This document shows, piece by piece, positions 31,563 to 41,335 of a DNA stretch of 64,000 nt. Source of the DNA: Pseudomonas matsuisoli. GTDB lineage: Bacteria; Pseudomonadota; Gammaproteobacteria; Pseudomonadales; Pseudomonadaceae. The translations under genes were made by a program, and so were the position numbers. The notes beneath the pieces were generated by a model. That model saw only the letters and a program-made list of their open reading frames with translations. It was not told the origin of the DNA and searched no databases. The stretch spans positions 62,001 to 126,000 of the forward strand of contig NZ_BMPO01000005.1 of NCBI RefSeq assembly GCF_014647635.1, in the 5' to 3' direction. The stretch's first letter is position 1, and each line of letters starts with the position of its first letter.

Positions 31563-33278
31563 ATGGAACAGTCAGCACCCTACCTCCGTATTGCAGCGCC
31601 TGACCGCCTGACGTTGAGCGCTTGCGCAACCGACGTCGCGGCATTCAGCGAATGGCTTGGCGCATTGCCGCGCCATCAGTTGGGCATCGTTGCTCAACAG
31701 CTGTCTACGATGCTGCTCGAGCTGAACCGGTTACACGCAACGCCAGCGTTGCTGCTTCAACTGTTGGACCGTTTGCGCACGGATGTTCAAACGACCTGCC
31801 ATCAACTCGATGGCAAGGTCGCGCAGACGTCCATGCAGGACGAACGCACACGTAAGGTCGTAACGTTGTGTCAGGCGCTCCAGACGCAATTGGCTGCGGG
31901 CTACAAACGCGTGGCGCTGGAATGCCTGCGCGGGCTTGACCGCGACGACGCGCTCGCAACCCAAGCCCTGCAGCGCGCCCTTTCGACTCTGGGTGGCCCC
32001 CTCCTTAGGACAGCCCGCCGGTATTGCCACGCACCAACGGGACTTTGGCTTGAAGCCCATCAGTTACACGGGCTCGCACGCCAGCATGCGCTGCACTCGA
32101 CGCCAGCACCGGACGACCTGATCGCCGTAGGCCACCAATCGATCGATGAAGCCTATCTGGCCCTGCTGCTGTTCGGCTCTGCACGCACCAATCAATTGCG
32201 CCCCTACGCGATCGAGATCGTCTACACCTGGTTGCGCGATAACAGCAGCCGGGCCTACCTGACACCTGCCAACCATTCGGAATGTCGGTTCATCGTCGCC
32301 GCTGGCGAAGATACCGCCCCCCGAGACAAGCAATCGATTTCGCTCGACAGTGACGCCAAGCTGGGCATCGTCACGACCTCGCTGATCGCCTCATTGAGCA
32401 GCGATACCGATACATCGGCCAAGCGCCTCGGAGCCGACGTCACTGCGCACCTGCAACGGACGTGGACGCAATGCGCGCGGCGCCGCTTCAACCGTACTCC
32501 TGGCCAGGGAACCCTGCGGGTGTGCGTTGGCATGGCGGCCGTCCATACGTTGTTTGCGGATGGCGAATCTTTCGCTGCACAACTGAAGAGCACCGCGCGG
32601 GACCGTACCGCCCGCTTTCGATTGAACAACGATGCCGATGTCTGGGCCGAAGCGCTGACCGGGGAAGCGCCTACGGATTGGCTCGGCATGCCTTCGGAAA
32701 AAGTGGAATTTCGCGTCACCGCCGAAGAGGCCACTCCAGAGAAAATCGAGCACTTCGAACCGGAAATCCTCGACCACGGCCCAGGCGGTTACTGCTTACG
32801 CTGGCCCGACGACACGCCCGCAGTGCCGCTGTCCGGAGAGATTCTGGCGGTTCAGGATCTTCAGCACCGTTGGACTTTGGCTGTCGTGAGGTGGATCAGC
32901 CGACACCGCCTGGATACCCGCATGGGTATTCAGCTCATTGCGCCGAACGCCCAGCCCTGCGGCTTGCGCCTCATCCAGAAGATAGGCGAACAAACCGAAT
33001 ACGTTCGCGCATTGCTGATACCTGAGAACGCGTTGCTGTCGCGGCCAGCGATGATCATTACACCGCGACTGCCCTTCCAGGAGCAGAGCAAAGTCAGCGT
33101 CAACCTTCGCGGCGAGGAGCGCCGCGCCTTGCTGATCGAACAACATGACGCCACAGCGAGCTTCAGCCAATTCACCTTCCGCTGGCTGGCGGCGATGGGC
33201 GAGATAACGGACGACACAGGCCTGTCCCTCGCGCCACGGACTCCGTCATCATCGGCACCTTCGATCTGGACGCGCTGA
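31563..33278 (+). CDS. PilZ-like protein upstream of fimX
   Basis: The 571-residue protein has no signal peptide or membrane segment. Residues about 1-390 are mostly helical and not recognised. The C-terminal part (about 410-560) resembles a PilZ barrel: DHGPGGYCLRW could be the D/NxSxxG-type loop, followed by GEILAVQD, WTLAVVRWIS and MGIQLIAP strands. A clear RxxxR c-di-GMP motif is not visible, so binding is doubtful. A GTG at 31548 is an alternative start. It corresponds by position to PA4958, between psd and fimX. The family call is inferred. Confidence 0.65.
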   Translation: MEQSAPYLRIAAPDRLTLSACATDVAAFSEWLGALPRHQLGIVAQQLSTMLLELNRLHATPALLLQLLDRLRTDVQTTCHQLDGKVAQTSMQDERTRKVVTLCQALQTQLAAGYKRVALECLRGLDRDDALATQALQRALSTLGGPLLRTARRYCHAPTGLWLEAHQLHGLARQHALHSTPAPDDLIAVGHQSIDEAYLALLLFGSARTNQLRPYAIEIVYTWLRDNSSRAYLTPANHSECRFIVAAGEDTAPRDKQSISLDSDAKLGIVTTSLIASLSSDTDTSAKRLGADVTAHLQRTWTQCARRRFNRTPGQGTLRVCVGMAAVHTLFADGESFAAQLKSTARDRTARFRLNNDADVWAEALTGEAPTDWLGMPSEKVEFRVTAEEATPEKIEHFEPEILDHGPGGYCLRWPDDTPAVPLSGEILAVQDLQHRWTLAVVRWISRHRLDTRMGIQLIAPNAQPCGLRLIQKIGEQTEYVRALLIPENALLSRPAMIITPRLPFQEQSKVSVNLRGEERRALLIEQHDATASFSQFTFRWLAAMGEITDDTGLSLAPRTPSSSAPSIWTR

Positions 33279-33398
33279 AGCGTTCAAACGCCGACCGTCT
33301 CCGGCTTTGACTCACCTGCCAAGTCTCTGTAGATTCTCGACAAATCATTGCCGACCCGCTTGGCGAGTCCGCCGGACGGAAGGCGCTCTACAGAAGCC

Positions 33399-35453
33399 AT
33401 GGCCACAGAAAAAAGTACGATCCGCCTGCTGATCCTCGAGGATTCGCAGAACGAAGCCGAGCGATTGGCGAGCCTGTTCCGCAACAACGGTCGAGCCACC
33501 CGCCTGTATCGGCTGACGTCCGAAGAAGACCTGATCGACGTTCTGCGGCAGGACTGGGATCTGCTGATCGCCGCGCCGGAAAGCGAACTGCTCGCACCCG
33601 CCGATGCCCTGACTCACATCCGCCGCCTCGGCAAGGATGTGCCTTTCATCCAGTTGGTGGCGGACAACGACTCCGACAGCATCACCGAAGCCTTACTGCA
33701 GGGCGCGCACAACGCGCTTCCCCAGCATGAGGACGAACGCCTGCTGCTGGTAGCGACCCGGGAGATCGCAGCTCTGCAAGATCGTCGCGCGCGACGCGAG
33801 GCAGAACATGCGTTGAGCGAGGCGGAAAAACGTTGCGAGCTGTTGCTCGACAGTTCGGTCGATGCCATCACCTATGTCCACGATGGCATGCACATCTATG
33901 CCAACCGCACCTACCTCGGCTTGTTTGGCTACGACGATGCCGAAGAAGTCGAAGGCGTCCCCATGATGGACCTGATCACCTGTAAGGATCAGAACACCCT
34001 CAAGGACTACCTCAAGCATTACGGCGACAGCAACGCCGCGCCCGAGCTGCACTGCCAGGGCATACGTGCGGATGGGGAGCGCTTTCCTGCACGCATGAGC
34101 CTGTCGCCGGCCAGCTACGACGGCGAACCCTGCATTCAGGTCGTGATCCGCGCCGAAACGGAAAACGCTGAACTCGAAGAGAAGATTCGCGAAATCAGCA
34201 GCCAAGACCCTGTGACCGGTCTGTTCAATCGCCAGCATTTCCTAGAGCTGGTCGCCGGGGCTCTACAGGCGGAACAACCGATATGCGTCGCCTACCTGCG
34301 CATCGATCAGTACTCCACCGTGCTGGCCGACATAGGCATCACCGGAACGGACATTCTGCTCGTGGAGCTGACGCAGATTCTTAGCGAGCACATCGCCGAT
34401 GGCGCGCAGCTTGCCCGCTTCGGTGACGATGCGTTCGCCGCGTTGATGCCAAGCGAAGTGTCCGGCAAGAAGACCAGCCTCGAAGCCCTGCTGCACAAAG
34501 TCGAAGGGCACCTGTTCGAAATCAACGGCCGGACCGTGCAGATCACACTCACGATCGGCCTGACCGGTACCGACGAGCAGACCTTGCAGGCCCAAGATGT
34601 CATCGATCGGGCGCTGCGTTGCGTCGACGAAAGCAACGCGGGCAACCGGTTGAAAACCTACGACGCCAGCGAAGCACTTGCCGCGGCGGCCAGCCGAGGC
34701 GACGTCCTCGCGATGATCCAGCATGCGCTGGCTAATAGCGCGTTCCGCCTGCTGTTCCAACCGGTCATCAGCTTGCGCGGCGATACGGCCGAGCACTACG
34801 AGGTCCTGCTACGGTTACTGACCCTCGAAGGTGAAGAGATACCGCCTGAGCGCTTCCTGGAGGCCGCGAAGGAGACTGGAATGGCGACGCGTATCGATCG
34901 CTGGGTCATTCTCAACGCCGTTCAATTGCTGGCCGAACACCGCAGTCGTGGCAATAACACTCGGCTGTTCATTCACCTCTCAAGCGCCAGTCTTCAAGAC
35001 CCTTCGCTCGTGACCTGGCTTGCCGGGCTGATAAAGGCTCACGGGCTTGCGCCGGACACGCTCATCTTCCAGCTGCTGGAGGCCGATGCGATTACCTACC
35101 TTAAGCAGGCGCGCGAGTTGAGTAAGGGGCTCGCTGCCCTGAACTGCCACCTGTCGCTCACCCATTTCGGGCAGTCTCAGAATCCGTTCAACACGCTCAA
35201 GCACCTGGACGTGACGTTCGTGAAGATCGATACAAGCCTCGTGCAGGATTTGGGCGACACCATGCGGCGTGATGCGCTGAACGAGATGCTGGCCAATATC
35301 CATTCACGCGCCAAACTGAGCATCGTCCCTACCGTGGAGACGGCGGCCATGCTCGCCTCACTCTGGCAAGCGGGCGTCAACTACATCCAGGGCTTCTACC
35401 TTCAAGAGCCCACCCAGTCCATGAATTACGACTTTTCTTCGGACGAAGGCTGA
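33399..35453 (+). CDS. fimX: FimX, c-di-GMP receptor for type IV pilus assembly
   Basis: This 684-residue protein has a receiver-like domain (about 5-125), a PAS domain (about 145-255), a degenerate GGDEF domain (about 270-420; RFGDDAFAAL where GGDEF would lie, about residue 340), and a degenerate EAL domain (about 435-680) with EVLLRL at about 466. Such an EAL site binds but does not cleave c-di-GMP in P. aeruginosa FimX, which governs pilus assembly at the pole. The start at 33399 (MATEKSTIRLLILEDSQNE) matches the known N-terminus; a longer frame begins at 33348. Confidence 0.93.
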   Translation: MATEKSTIRLLILEDSQNEAERLASLFRNNGRATRLYRLTSEEDLIDVLRQDWDLLIAAPESELLAPADALTHIRRLGKDVPFIQLVADNDSDSITEALLQGAHNALPQHEDERLLLVATREIAALQDRRARREAEHALSEAEKRCELLLDSSVDAITYVHDGMHIYANRTYLGLFGYDDAEEVEGVPMMDLITCKDQNTLKDYLKHYGDSNAAPELHCQGIRADGERFPARMSLSPASYDGEPCIQVVIRAETENAELEEKIREISSQDPVTGLFNRQHFLELVAGALQAEQPICVAYLRIDQYSTVLADIGITGTDILLVELTQILSEHIADGAQLARFGDDAFAALMPSEVSGKKTSLEALLHKVEGHLFEINGRTVQITLTIGLTGTDEQTLQAQDVIDRALRCVDESNAGNRLKTYDASEALAAAASRGDVLAMIQHALANSAFRLLFQPVISLRGDTAEHYEVLLRLLTLEGEEIPPERFLEAAKETGMATRIDRWVILNAVQLLAEHRSRGNNTRLFIHLSSASLQDPSLVTWLAGLIKAHGLAPDTLIFQLLEADAITYLKQARELSKGLAALNCHLSLTHFGQSQNPFNTLKHLDVTFVKIDTSLVQDLGDTMRRDALNEMLANIHSRAKLSIVPTVETAAMLASLWQAGVNYIQGFYLQEPTQSMNYDFSSDEG

Positions 35454-35480
35454 TCTGCTGCCTCGCCGGCTGGCGCATAG

Positions 35481-35516
35481 AAAAGGGCTGTGTCTGCAAG
35501 CGGACACAGCCCTTAT
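35481..35516. terminator. terminator between convergent fimX and serB
   Basis: A perfect 12-bp stem AAGGGCTGTGTC/GACACAGCCCTT with an 8-nt loop lies at 35483-35514, flanked by A residues on the left and TTATT on the right. It probably acts for both genes; the T tract is short. Confidence 0.75.
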
Positions 35517-35532
35517 TCGGTTCACTGAGCGC

Positions 35533-36738
35533 TTACGAGGCGGACGCGCTCTCCAAACGATGATGGTCCGGCACGCCCAGTAGGTACAGCAGTCCATCGA
35601 GCCCTGATGCCGACATTGCCTGGCGTGCAGATTGTCGCACCAGTGGCTTGGCATGAAACGCCACGCCCAGACCGGCTAACGCCAGCATCGGCAGATCGTT
35701 CGCCCCATCGCCGACGGCAATCGTTTGCTCCAGCGCCAACCCTTCGGCCTCGGCCAAGGACTGCAGTAGATCAGCCTTGCGCTGAGCATCCACGATGGGC
35801 TCGACGGTATTGCCCGTTACCACGCCATCTACGATTTCCAGCTCATTGGCGTACACGTAATCAATCCCCAGACGCGCCTGTACCTGTCGCGCGAAATAGG
35901 TGAAGCCACCCGACAGAATTGCCGTTTTGTACCCCAGGCGTTTGAGTTCGACGAACAGTGCCTCCGCGCCGTCCATGAGCTCCAGACGCTGGCCGATGCC
36001 CTCCAGAGCCGTTTCGGGCAGGCCTTTCAGCAGCGCCATGCGCGCCTTGAAGCTGGCCCGAAAATCCAATTCCCCGCGCATGGCCCGAGCTGTGATGGCT
36101 GCCACCTGATCACCTACCCCAGCGACCTTAGCCAACTCGTCGATCACTTCGGCTTTGATCAGCGTGGAATCCATATCGAAGACCGCCAAGCGACGGTGCT
36201 GGCGGAAAATGGCGTCCTGCTGCAACGCAATATCGACACCTAATTCATCGCTAGCAGCGAGCAACGCTTCGCGAAGGACCGCGGGTTCGGCAACCTCGCC
36301 AATCAAGGTCAACTGCAAACAGGCACGCTCGGCATCCGCCAAGAAAGGCCCGGAAAGACGCTGAACACGCTCGACAGACAACCCCGATTCTTCGGCGATC
36401 GACACCACACGTTGCAGGACATCCATCGTCAGCGCTCGCCCGGCTACGGTCATGACCTGACGTTGGCTGCGCTGCCCTGCAAGCCATGTCCGGTATGCCG
36501 CGTCATCGAGCGGCAGCACATCGATGTCCAGCCTGTCACTCAAGGCACGAACGCCATCGATCAATGACTGGGTGGACGTTGCCGAAGCCAGCTCCGCCAA
36601 CACACTCATTTGGCAAACACCATGCACCTGAACCTGGTCGACATCCACGAGGCGCACAACACCTACGGACAGCGCAGCGAGCACGGACGCATTGGGGACC
36701 GCACCATTGGGGTAGCTGATTTTAATCTGGACGATCAC
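35533..36738 (-). CDS. serB: phosphoserine phosphatase
   Basis: This 401-residue HAD-superfamily enzyme makes serine from phosphoserine. An N-terminal ACT-like half (about 1-170) is followed by the catalytic domain with motif I VFDMDSTLIKAEV near 187-199, motif II AILSGGF, and motif III AVGDGANDLPML near 342-353. The start is GTG at 36738, with GGAG 7 nt upstream. Divergent from the YtjB-like gene, as serB and ytjB are in E. coli. Confidence 0.95.
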   Translation of the reverse strand: MIVQIKISYPNGAVPNASVLAALSVGVVRLVDVDQVQVHGVCQMSVLAELASATSTQSLIDGVRALSDRLDIDVLPLDDAAYRTWLAGQRSQRQVMTVAGRALTMDVLQRVVSIAEESGLSVERVQRLSGPFLADAERACLQLTLIGEVAEPAVLREALLAASDELGVDIALQQDAIFRQHRRLAVFDMDSTLIKAEVIDELAKVAGVGDQVAAITARAMRGELDFRASFKARMALLKGLPETALEGIGQRLELMDGAEALFVELKRLGYKTAILSGGFTYFARQVQARLGIDYVYANELEIVDGVVTGNTVEPIVDAQRKADLLQSLAEAEGLALEQTIAVGDGANDLPMLALAGLGVAFHAKPLVRQSARQAMSASGLDGLLYLLGVPDHHRLESASAS

Positions 36739-36970
36739 GCAAAGGCTCCGTTCGCCGAAAAAGGCGGCCAGTCTACCAGCGACCCACGTTCAACGGCGCG
36801 CGTCGCGGCAGCGCCAACGAACAGCGACCAACGGCGTGCGGCGCGCATGGCGTACAGTCGCGGGGGATTACGCCGGCACGCCGTGCAATTCATGCGTGCC
36901 GCCAGCTTTGCCGGCCATATACCTGTCGTTATACTGCGCGCCATCCTTTCCGAGAGAAGAGCCGCGCTCT

Positions 36971-38551
36971 GTGAACCGGCCTGCGCCCGTCAAATCCGAC
37001 AATTTCTTCGTCCTCCTCTTCAACGCACTGCGTCAACGTCGAGTCCCCCTGGCCCTGCGCATCGCGTTCCACAGCGTCGTGCTCGTAACGCTCGCCCTGG
37101 TGATCTATGCCTGGGTCATGGGCATGCAGTTCAAGCATGCGATGCAGGAGCAGGCCGACGCACTCGGCCAGAGCCTGACGACGCAAACCGCATCGTCGGC
37201 AAGGGACCTGCTCGTCGCGAACGACGTCATCAGCCTCAACGTTCTGCTGAACAACCTGGTGCGCAACCCCTTGGTCGCCCACGCAGCGATCTACAGCGTG
37301 GACAACCGCATCCTCGCCGAGGCGGGTGAGCGCCCTCCCCGCAGCATGCTCAACGAGGACGACGGCCTCTACACAACGCCAATAACGTTTCAGGAAGTGA
37401 TCGCGGGACATTTACGCGTAACGCTGGATATGAAGCAGTTCCAGCAACCCATGACCATCAGCCTGCAAAGCATGGGGATCCTGAGCCTGATCCTGCTGGC
37501 CCTGGCCCTGACGCTGAGCCTGCGGCTGGGGCGCTACATTTCCACACCGCTGTTGCAGCTCCGCCTTTGGCTGCGCGATCCCGACTACTCGGCGCCAGGC
37601 GCGAACCGCATGGACGAGATCGGCGACTTGGCTCGCCAACTGGAAGCGCGCCTTGCGCCTCCACGCCCCGAGCCAGAACCAGAGGTGGAAGAGGACGACT
37701 ACGACGAAGAAGAAGCGCCGTCCCCTCGTTTGCGCGGGCAAACACGTCCGGCCTTCGACTTGGCGAACGACGAACTGGATAGTATTGATTTCGACGAAGA
37801 CGACATTCCCCGCGCATCACGCCCGCAACCGAGTGCCGCACCTTACAAGCCGTTGCCTGCTACCGTGACACACGCACCGGCACCACTGGCGCGTGATGTC
37901 AGAGAGAATGGGCTGGCCGATGCGTTCGATGAACTCGATGACAATGCTGTGCAGGTGGAGCCGTCCGCTGTTGACACCACCCGCAGCGCCGCGCTGGCCA
38001 TACAATTGGGCGCACAGGATCAACTGCGGCGCCTACCCAAGGCGCGTTTGGTCGAACTTCTGGAACGCTATCGGGGTTGCCTGGATCGTGCGGCTCAGCT
38101 GTACCAAGGCGAACTGCACACCCTTGGCGATGGCAGCACGCTCGTGTTGTTCCATAGCAACGACAGCGACGACTACCTGACCCATGCCATTTGCTGCGGT
38201 GAATTGCTCCGTGCACTGGGCCATGCCTTGCAAGTGGAGGTGGCAGACAGTGGCATCACGCTGCAGCTACAGCTCGGCCTGACGTTAGGCAACGACTTGC
38301 GCCAACTTGGACAGGCCGAATTGCTGCTTAACGAGACCGCTCAAAGCGCCCTCGCTTTGAGCCAGCACAGCCGAAATCTGCTCTTGGTCGAACGAAGCGT
38401 GGGCGAAGACCCGGTGGTGCGCCAGCGCGCGCGGATACGGACCATCGCCAGCCCAGAGGGCGCCAGTTGCGTCGAGCGGTTGCTCGAGCCCTACCCTTCG
38501 CTTCTGGAGCGTCAGTTATCGCGAATGCAGGACAGCACCACCCGTTCCTGA
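36971..38551 (+). CDS. YtjB/AhpA-family membrane protein
   Basis: The 526-residue protein has a first membrane helix near residues 30-52, a periplasmic domain (about 55-155), a second membrane helix (about 158-180), then a long acidic cytoplasmic region (Glu/Asp-rich near 240-255) and a folded C-terminal domain (about 330-520), possibly a degenerate cyclase-like fold. I place the start at GTG 36971 because the upstream frame lacks a plausible ATG near the first helix. E. coli YtjB (SMP) also lies next to serB; function unknown. Confidence 0.7.
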   Translation: MNRPAPVKSDNFFVLLFNALRQRRVPLALRIAFHSVVLVTLALVIYAWVMGMQFKHAMQEQADALGQSLTTQTASSARDLLVANDVISLNVLLNNLVRNPLVAHAAIYSVDNRILAEAGERPPRSMLNEDDGLYTTPITFQEVIAGHLRVTLDMKQFQQPMTISLQSMGILSLILLALALTLSLRLGRYISTPLLQLRLWLRDPDYSAPGANRMDEIGDLARQLEARLAPPRPEPEPEVEEDDYDEEEAPSPRLRGQTRPAFDLANDELDSIDFDEDDIPRASRPQPSAAPYKPLPATVTHAPAPLARDVRENGLADAFDELDDNAVQVEPSAVDTTRSAALAIQLGAQDQLRRLPKARLVELLERYRGCLDRAAQLYQGELHTLGDGSTLVLFHSNDSDDYLTHAICCGELLRALGHALQVEVADSGITLQLQLGLTLGNDLRQLGQAELLLNETAQSALALSQHSRNLLLVERSVGEDPVVRQRARIRTIASPEGASCVERLLEPYPSLLERQLSRMQDSTTRS

Positions 38552-38604
38552 TTCCCGTCAGCCGGCGTCCCAAGACGTCGGCCAACGCAGGCGAAACGAG
38601 TGGG

Positions 38605-40416
38605 TCAGGGCTGCCAAAGATGCTGCTCGTCGCTGATTTTTCGATCAAGAAAGCTCGCTGCGCTGATCAATGCAAGGTGGCTGAGCGCCTGGGGCGTATT
38701 GCCCAGGTGATAACCTTGCAAGTCGAATTCTTCCGCGAACAGCCCTAGCGGATTGCCCAAACGAAGCAACTTGTCGAACACCTGATGGGCCTTCTCGACG
38801 CGGTTGGCGCGCGCTAGACACTCCACGTACCAGAACGAGCAAGCCGCAAACGCCCCCTCCTCACCCTCGAGCCCGTCAGGGCTATCTTCTGAGCGATAAC
38901 GGCGCACCATGCTGTCCCGTACCAGCTGCCGCTCAATCTCCTCGAGGGTCGCCAGCCATTGCGGGTCCGTCGCGGAGACGAATCGCACCAGCGGCATCAG
39001 AAGCATTGCCCCGTCCACGGCAGCGCTGCCTTGTCGCTGAATGAAATGCCCACGTTCGGCATTCCAGAAATTATCGTAGATATCCATGTAGATCGCCGAG
39101 CGCGTGTCATTCCAGCGGGCGAACGGGGCCGGCAGCGAGCGCTTTTCCGCGAGGCGAATGGCACGGTCCATGGCGACCCAACACATCAGTCGTGAATGGA
39201 GGTAGTGCGACTCCTCCCCACGCATTTCCCAAATGCCAATGTCTTTCTGATTCCAACGTTCGCAGACCTCATCAACGATCTGGGTGACACGCATCCAACC
39301 GTGATTGCTGATGGCCTCACCGTACTTGTTAGAGAGGTAAACCGCATCGAGTAGCTCGCCGTAGATATCCAGCTGTATCTGACTATGCGCGTCATTGCCG
39401 ATACGAACCGGACGCGAGCCTGCATGGCCCGCCAGGTGGTCCAGCGTCTCTTCGTGCAGATCCGGATTGCCGTCGATGCTGTACATGAGATGCATGGACT
39501 GCTCGGCGGACCCTTTGTCGTTCAGGCGGTGGGACATCCAGCGCATGAAATGACGCGCTTCATCCGTCAATCCCAGGCGCATGAACGCGTAAACGGTGAA
39601 CGACGCATCACGCACCCAGGTGTAGCGGTAATCCCAATTACGCTCGCCGCCTAAGTGCTCAGGCAGACCAAACGTGGCTGCGGCAAGGATCGCTCCGGAG
39701 TCACGGTCGGTCAGCAGCTTCAGGGCCAAGGCCGACCGCTCGACCATGTTGCGCCAGCGTCCCTTATAGGTCGAATGCCGAATCCACTGGCGCCAGTAGG
39801 TGATCGTCTCGCGGAGCATCGACTCGAACTGCTCTTCGTCCGGTAACGCTCCCTGTTCACCGCCTAATTGGCAATAGAACACTTCGCCTTGCTGCAGTGC
39901 GACGCCCAGGACAGCGGCGCGTCCTTCCAACTGAAGCGCATGGCTGGCGCTAAGGCTCATCGTTGGCTGACCATCGGCTTCGAACAATACCCGTTCGCCC
40001 TCCAACCGCGCGTGCGTCTGCGCGCGGGCGTAGTCATGGCAGGGCTGACAGCGCAACGCGATCCGTGCGTTGCCGCTAACCACTTCGACCTTGCGCAGCA
40101 AACGAGAAGGCTCCCCGTCTATAGGCATGAAGTCGGTCAATTCGACAATGGCGGTATCGCCGATCCAGCGCGTCTGCAACACGTTGGTGCCGGGAATGTA
40201 GAGCTGCTGCCGACGCGCGCCTGGCAGTTCTGGCGCCAGTTCGAAATCGCCTGCCGCGGGGGTGTCCAACAACGACGTGAACACCGACGGGCTATCGAAC
40301 TTGGGCCAACAGTAGAAATCGACCGTGCCGTCATCCGCGACCAATGCGGCAGTTCGCATGTCTCCCACGACACCGTGGGCCATGATCGGACGCTGCTTCG
40401 ATAAGTTCTCATCCAT
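38605..40416 (-). CDS. glycoside hydrolase family 15 protein (trehalase/glucoamylase-like)
   Basis: This 603-residue cytoplasmic (alpha/alpha)6-barrel protein has the GH15 N-terminal beta domain (DMRTAALVADDGTVDFYCWP) and catalytic motifs RNWDYRYTWVRDASFTVYA near 265-283 and EEGAFAACSFWYVECLA near 540-556, whose first glutamates are the expected acid/base. Substrates in the family are alpha-glucans or trehalose; neither can be decided here. The start at 40416 overlaps the dehydrogenase stop by 8 bp, so the two are translationally coupled. Confidence 0.88.
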   Translation of the reverse strand: MDENLSKQRPIMAHGVVGDMRTAALVADDGTVDFYCWPKFDSPSVFTSLLDTPAAGDFELAPELPGARRQQLYIPGTNVLQTRWIGDTAIVELTDFMPIDGEPSRLLRKVEVVSGNARIALRCQPCHDYARAQTHARLEGERVLFEADGQPTMSLSASHALQLEGRAAVLGVALQQGEVFYCQLGGEQGALPDEEQFESMLRETITYWRQWIRHSTYKGRWRNMVERSALALKLLTDRDSGAILAAATFGLPEHLGGERNWDYRYTWVRDASFTVYAFMRLGLTDEARHFMRWMSHRLNDKGSAEQSMHLMYSIDGNPDLHEETLDHLAGHAGSRPVRIGNDAHSQIQLDIYGELLDAVYLSNKYGEAISNHGWMRVTQIVDEVCERWNQKDIGIWEMRGEESHYLHSRLMCWVAMDRAIRLAEKRSLPAPFARWNDTRSAIYMDIYDNFWNAERGHFIQRQGSAAVDGAMLLMPLVRFVSATDPQWLATLEEIERQLVRDSMVRRYRSEDSPDGLEGEEGAFAACSFWYVECLARANRVEKAHQVFDKLLRLGNPLGLFAEEFDLQGYHLGNTPQALSHLALISAASFLDRKISDEQHLWQP

Positions 40417-41209
40417 TGTCACGAAACTCCGGGTAAACACTCATGCCGCCGTCGATGAATAAGGTCGTGCCAACCACATAATCGGAAAGATCGGAAGCCA
40501 GCCAGACGGTTGCGTTGGCGACATCTTCTACGTCGCCAATCCGCCCGTAAGGAATCAGCTCGAGCAACTTCTCGCCTGCTTCACCTTTCGTATTTTCTTG
40601 GTTGATCGGCGTAGCAATTGCCCCAGGAGCAATGGAATTCACCCGAATGCCGCGCTCGGACACTTCTTGCGCCAGGCTTTGCATCAGCAGGTCGACGCCT
40701 CCTTTGGAGGCTGCGTAGTTCACGTGGCCCGCCCAGGGAACGCGTTGATGCACCGAGCTCATGTGGATGATCTTGCCGCGCGCGCGCGAACCATTGGGCT
40801 GGATATCCTGGCGAGTGAACTGACGGATCGCCGCCTGAGCGCAGAGGAACTGGCCGGTCAAATTGGTATTGATGACTGTGTTCCAGTCGTCGAGCGTCAT
40901 GTCGTCGATACCGGCATCGCGTTGCAGGCCCGAGTTCGCGACGAGAATATCGAGTCGCCCGAAAGCATCGAGCGTTTGCGCGAACATCCGATCGACATCG
41001 GCCTGCGAGCCGACGTCGGCACCGACTGCAATGGCTTTCCCGCCATCGGCGACGATTTTGTCCGCGAGCTTTTGCGCCGGTTCGCGCTGACTGTGATAGT
41101 TGATTGCAACCGCGGCACCGGCCTTCGCCAACGCGGCAGCGACCGCCGCGCCGATTCCGGAACTGCCGCCGGTAACCAGTGCGACCTGATGCTGGAGGGA
41201 AATCTGCAT
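40409..41209 (-). CDS. short-chain dehydrogenase, glucose 1-dehydrogenase-like
   Basis: The 266-residue SDR enzyme has the NAD(P) motif VTGGSSGIGAAVA at 13-25, the NSG motif (VANSGLQ), and the catalytic Ser...Tyr-x-x-x-Lys (SSVHQ; YAASK near 161-165). The closest named type is glucose 1-dehydrogenase. Coupling to the GH15 gene suggests it oxidises the glucose released by the hydrolase, or a related sugar. The substrate is inferred. Confidence 0.85.
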   Translation of the reverse strand: MQISLQHQVALVTGGSSGIGAAVAAALAKAGAAVAINYHSQREPAQKLADKIVADGGKAIAVGADVGSQADVDRMFAQTLDAFGRLDILVANSGLQRDAGIDDMTLDDWNTVINTNLTGQFLCAQAAIRQFTRQDIQPNGSRARGKIIHMSSVHQRVPWAGHVNYAASKGGVDLLMQSLAQEVSERGIRVNSIAPGAIATPINQENTKGEAGEKLLELIPYGRIGDVEDVANATVWLASDLSDYVVGTTLFIDGGMSVYPEFRDNG

Positions 41210-41335
41210 GGGTCCGATCCATTCTACGTAGAGATAGAAAGTCGACCCGCTTGCCTGAAAAGGAGTTCAGCCAGCGGACCCGTCCCGAATAGCGTCGGTA
41301 GGTCCGCGGCGGAATACGGCTGTGCGTGTTTTATT

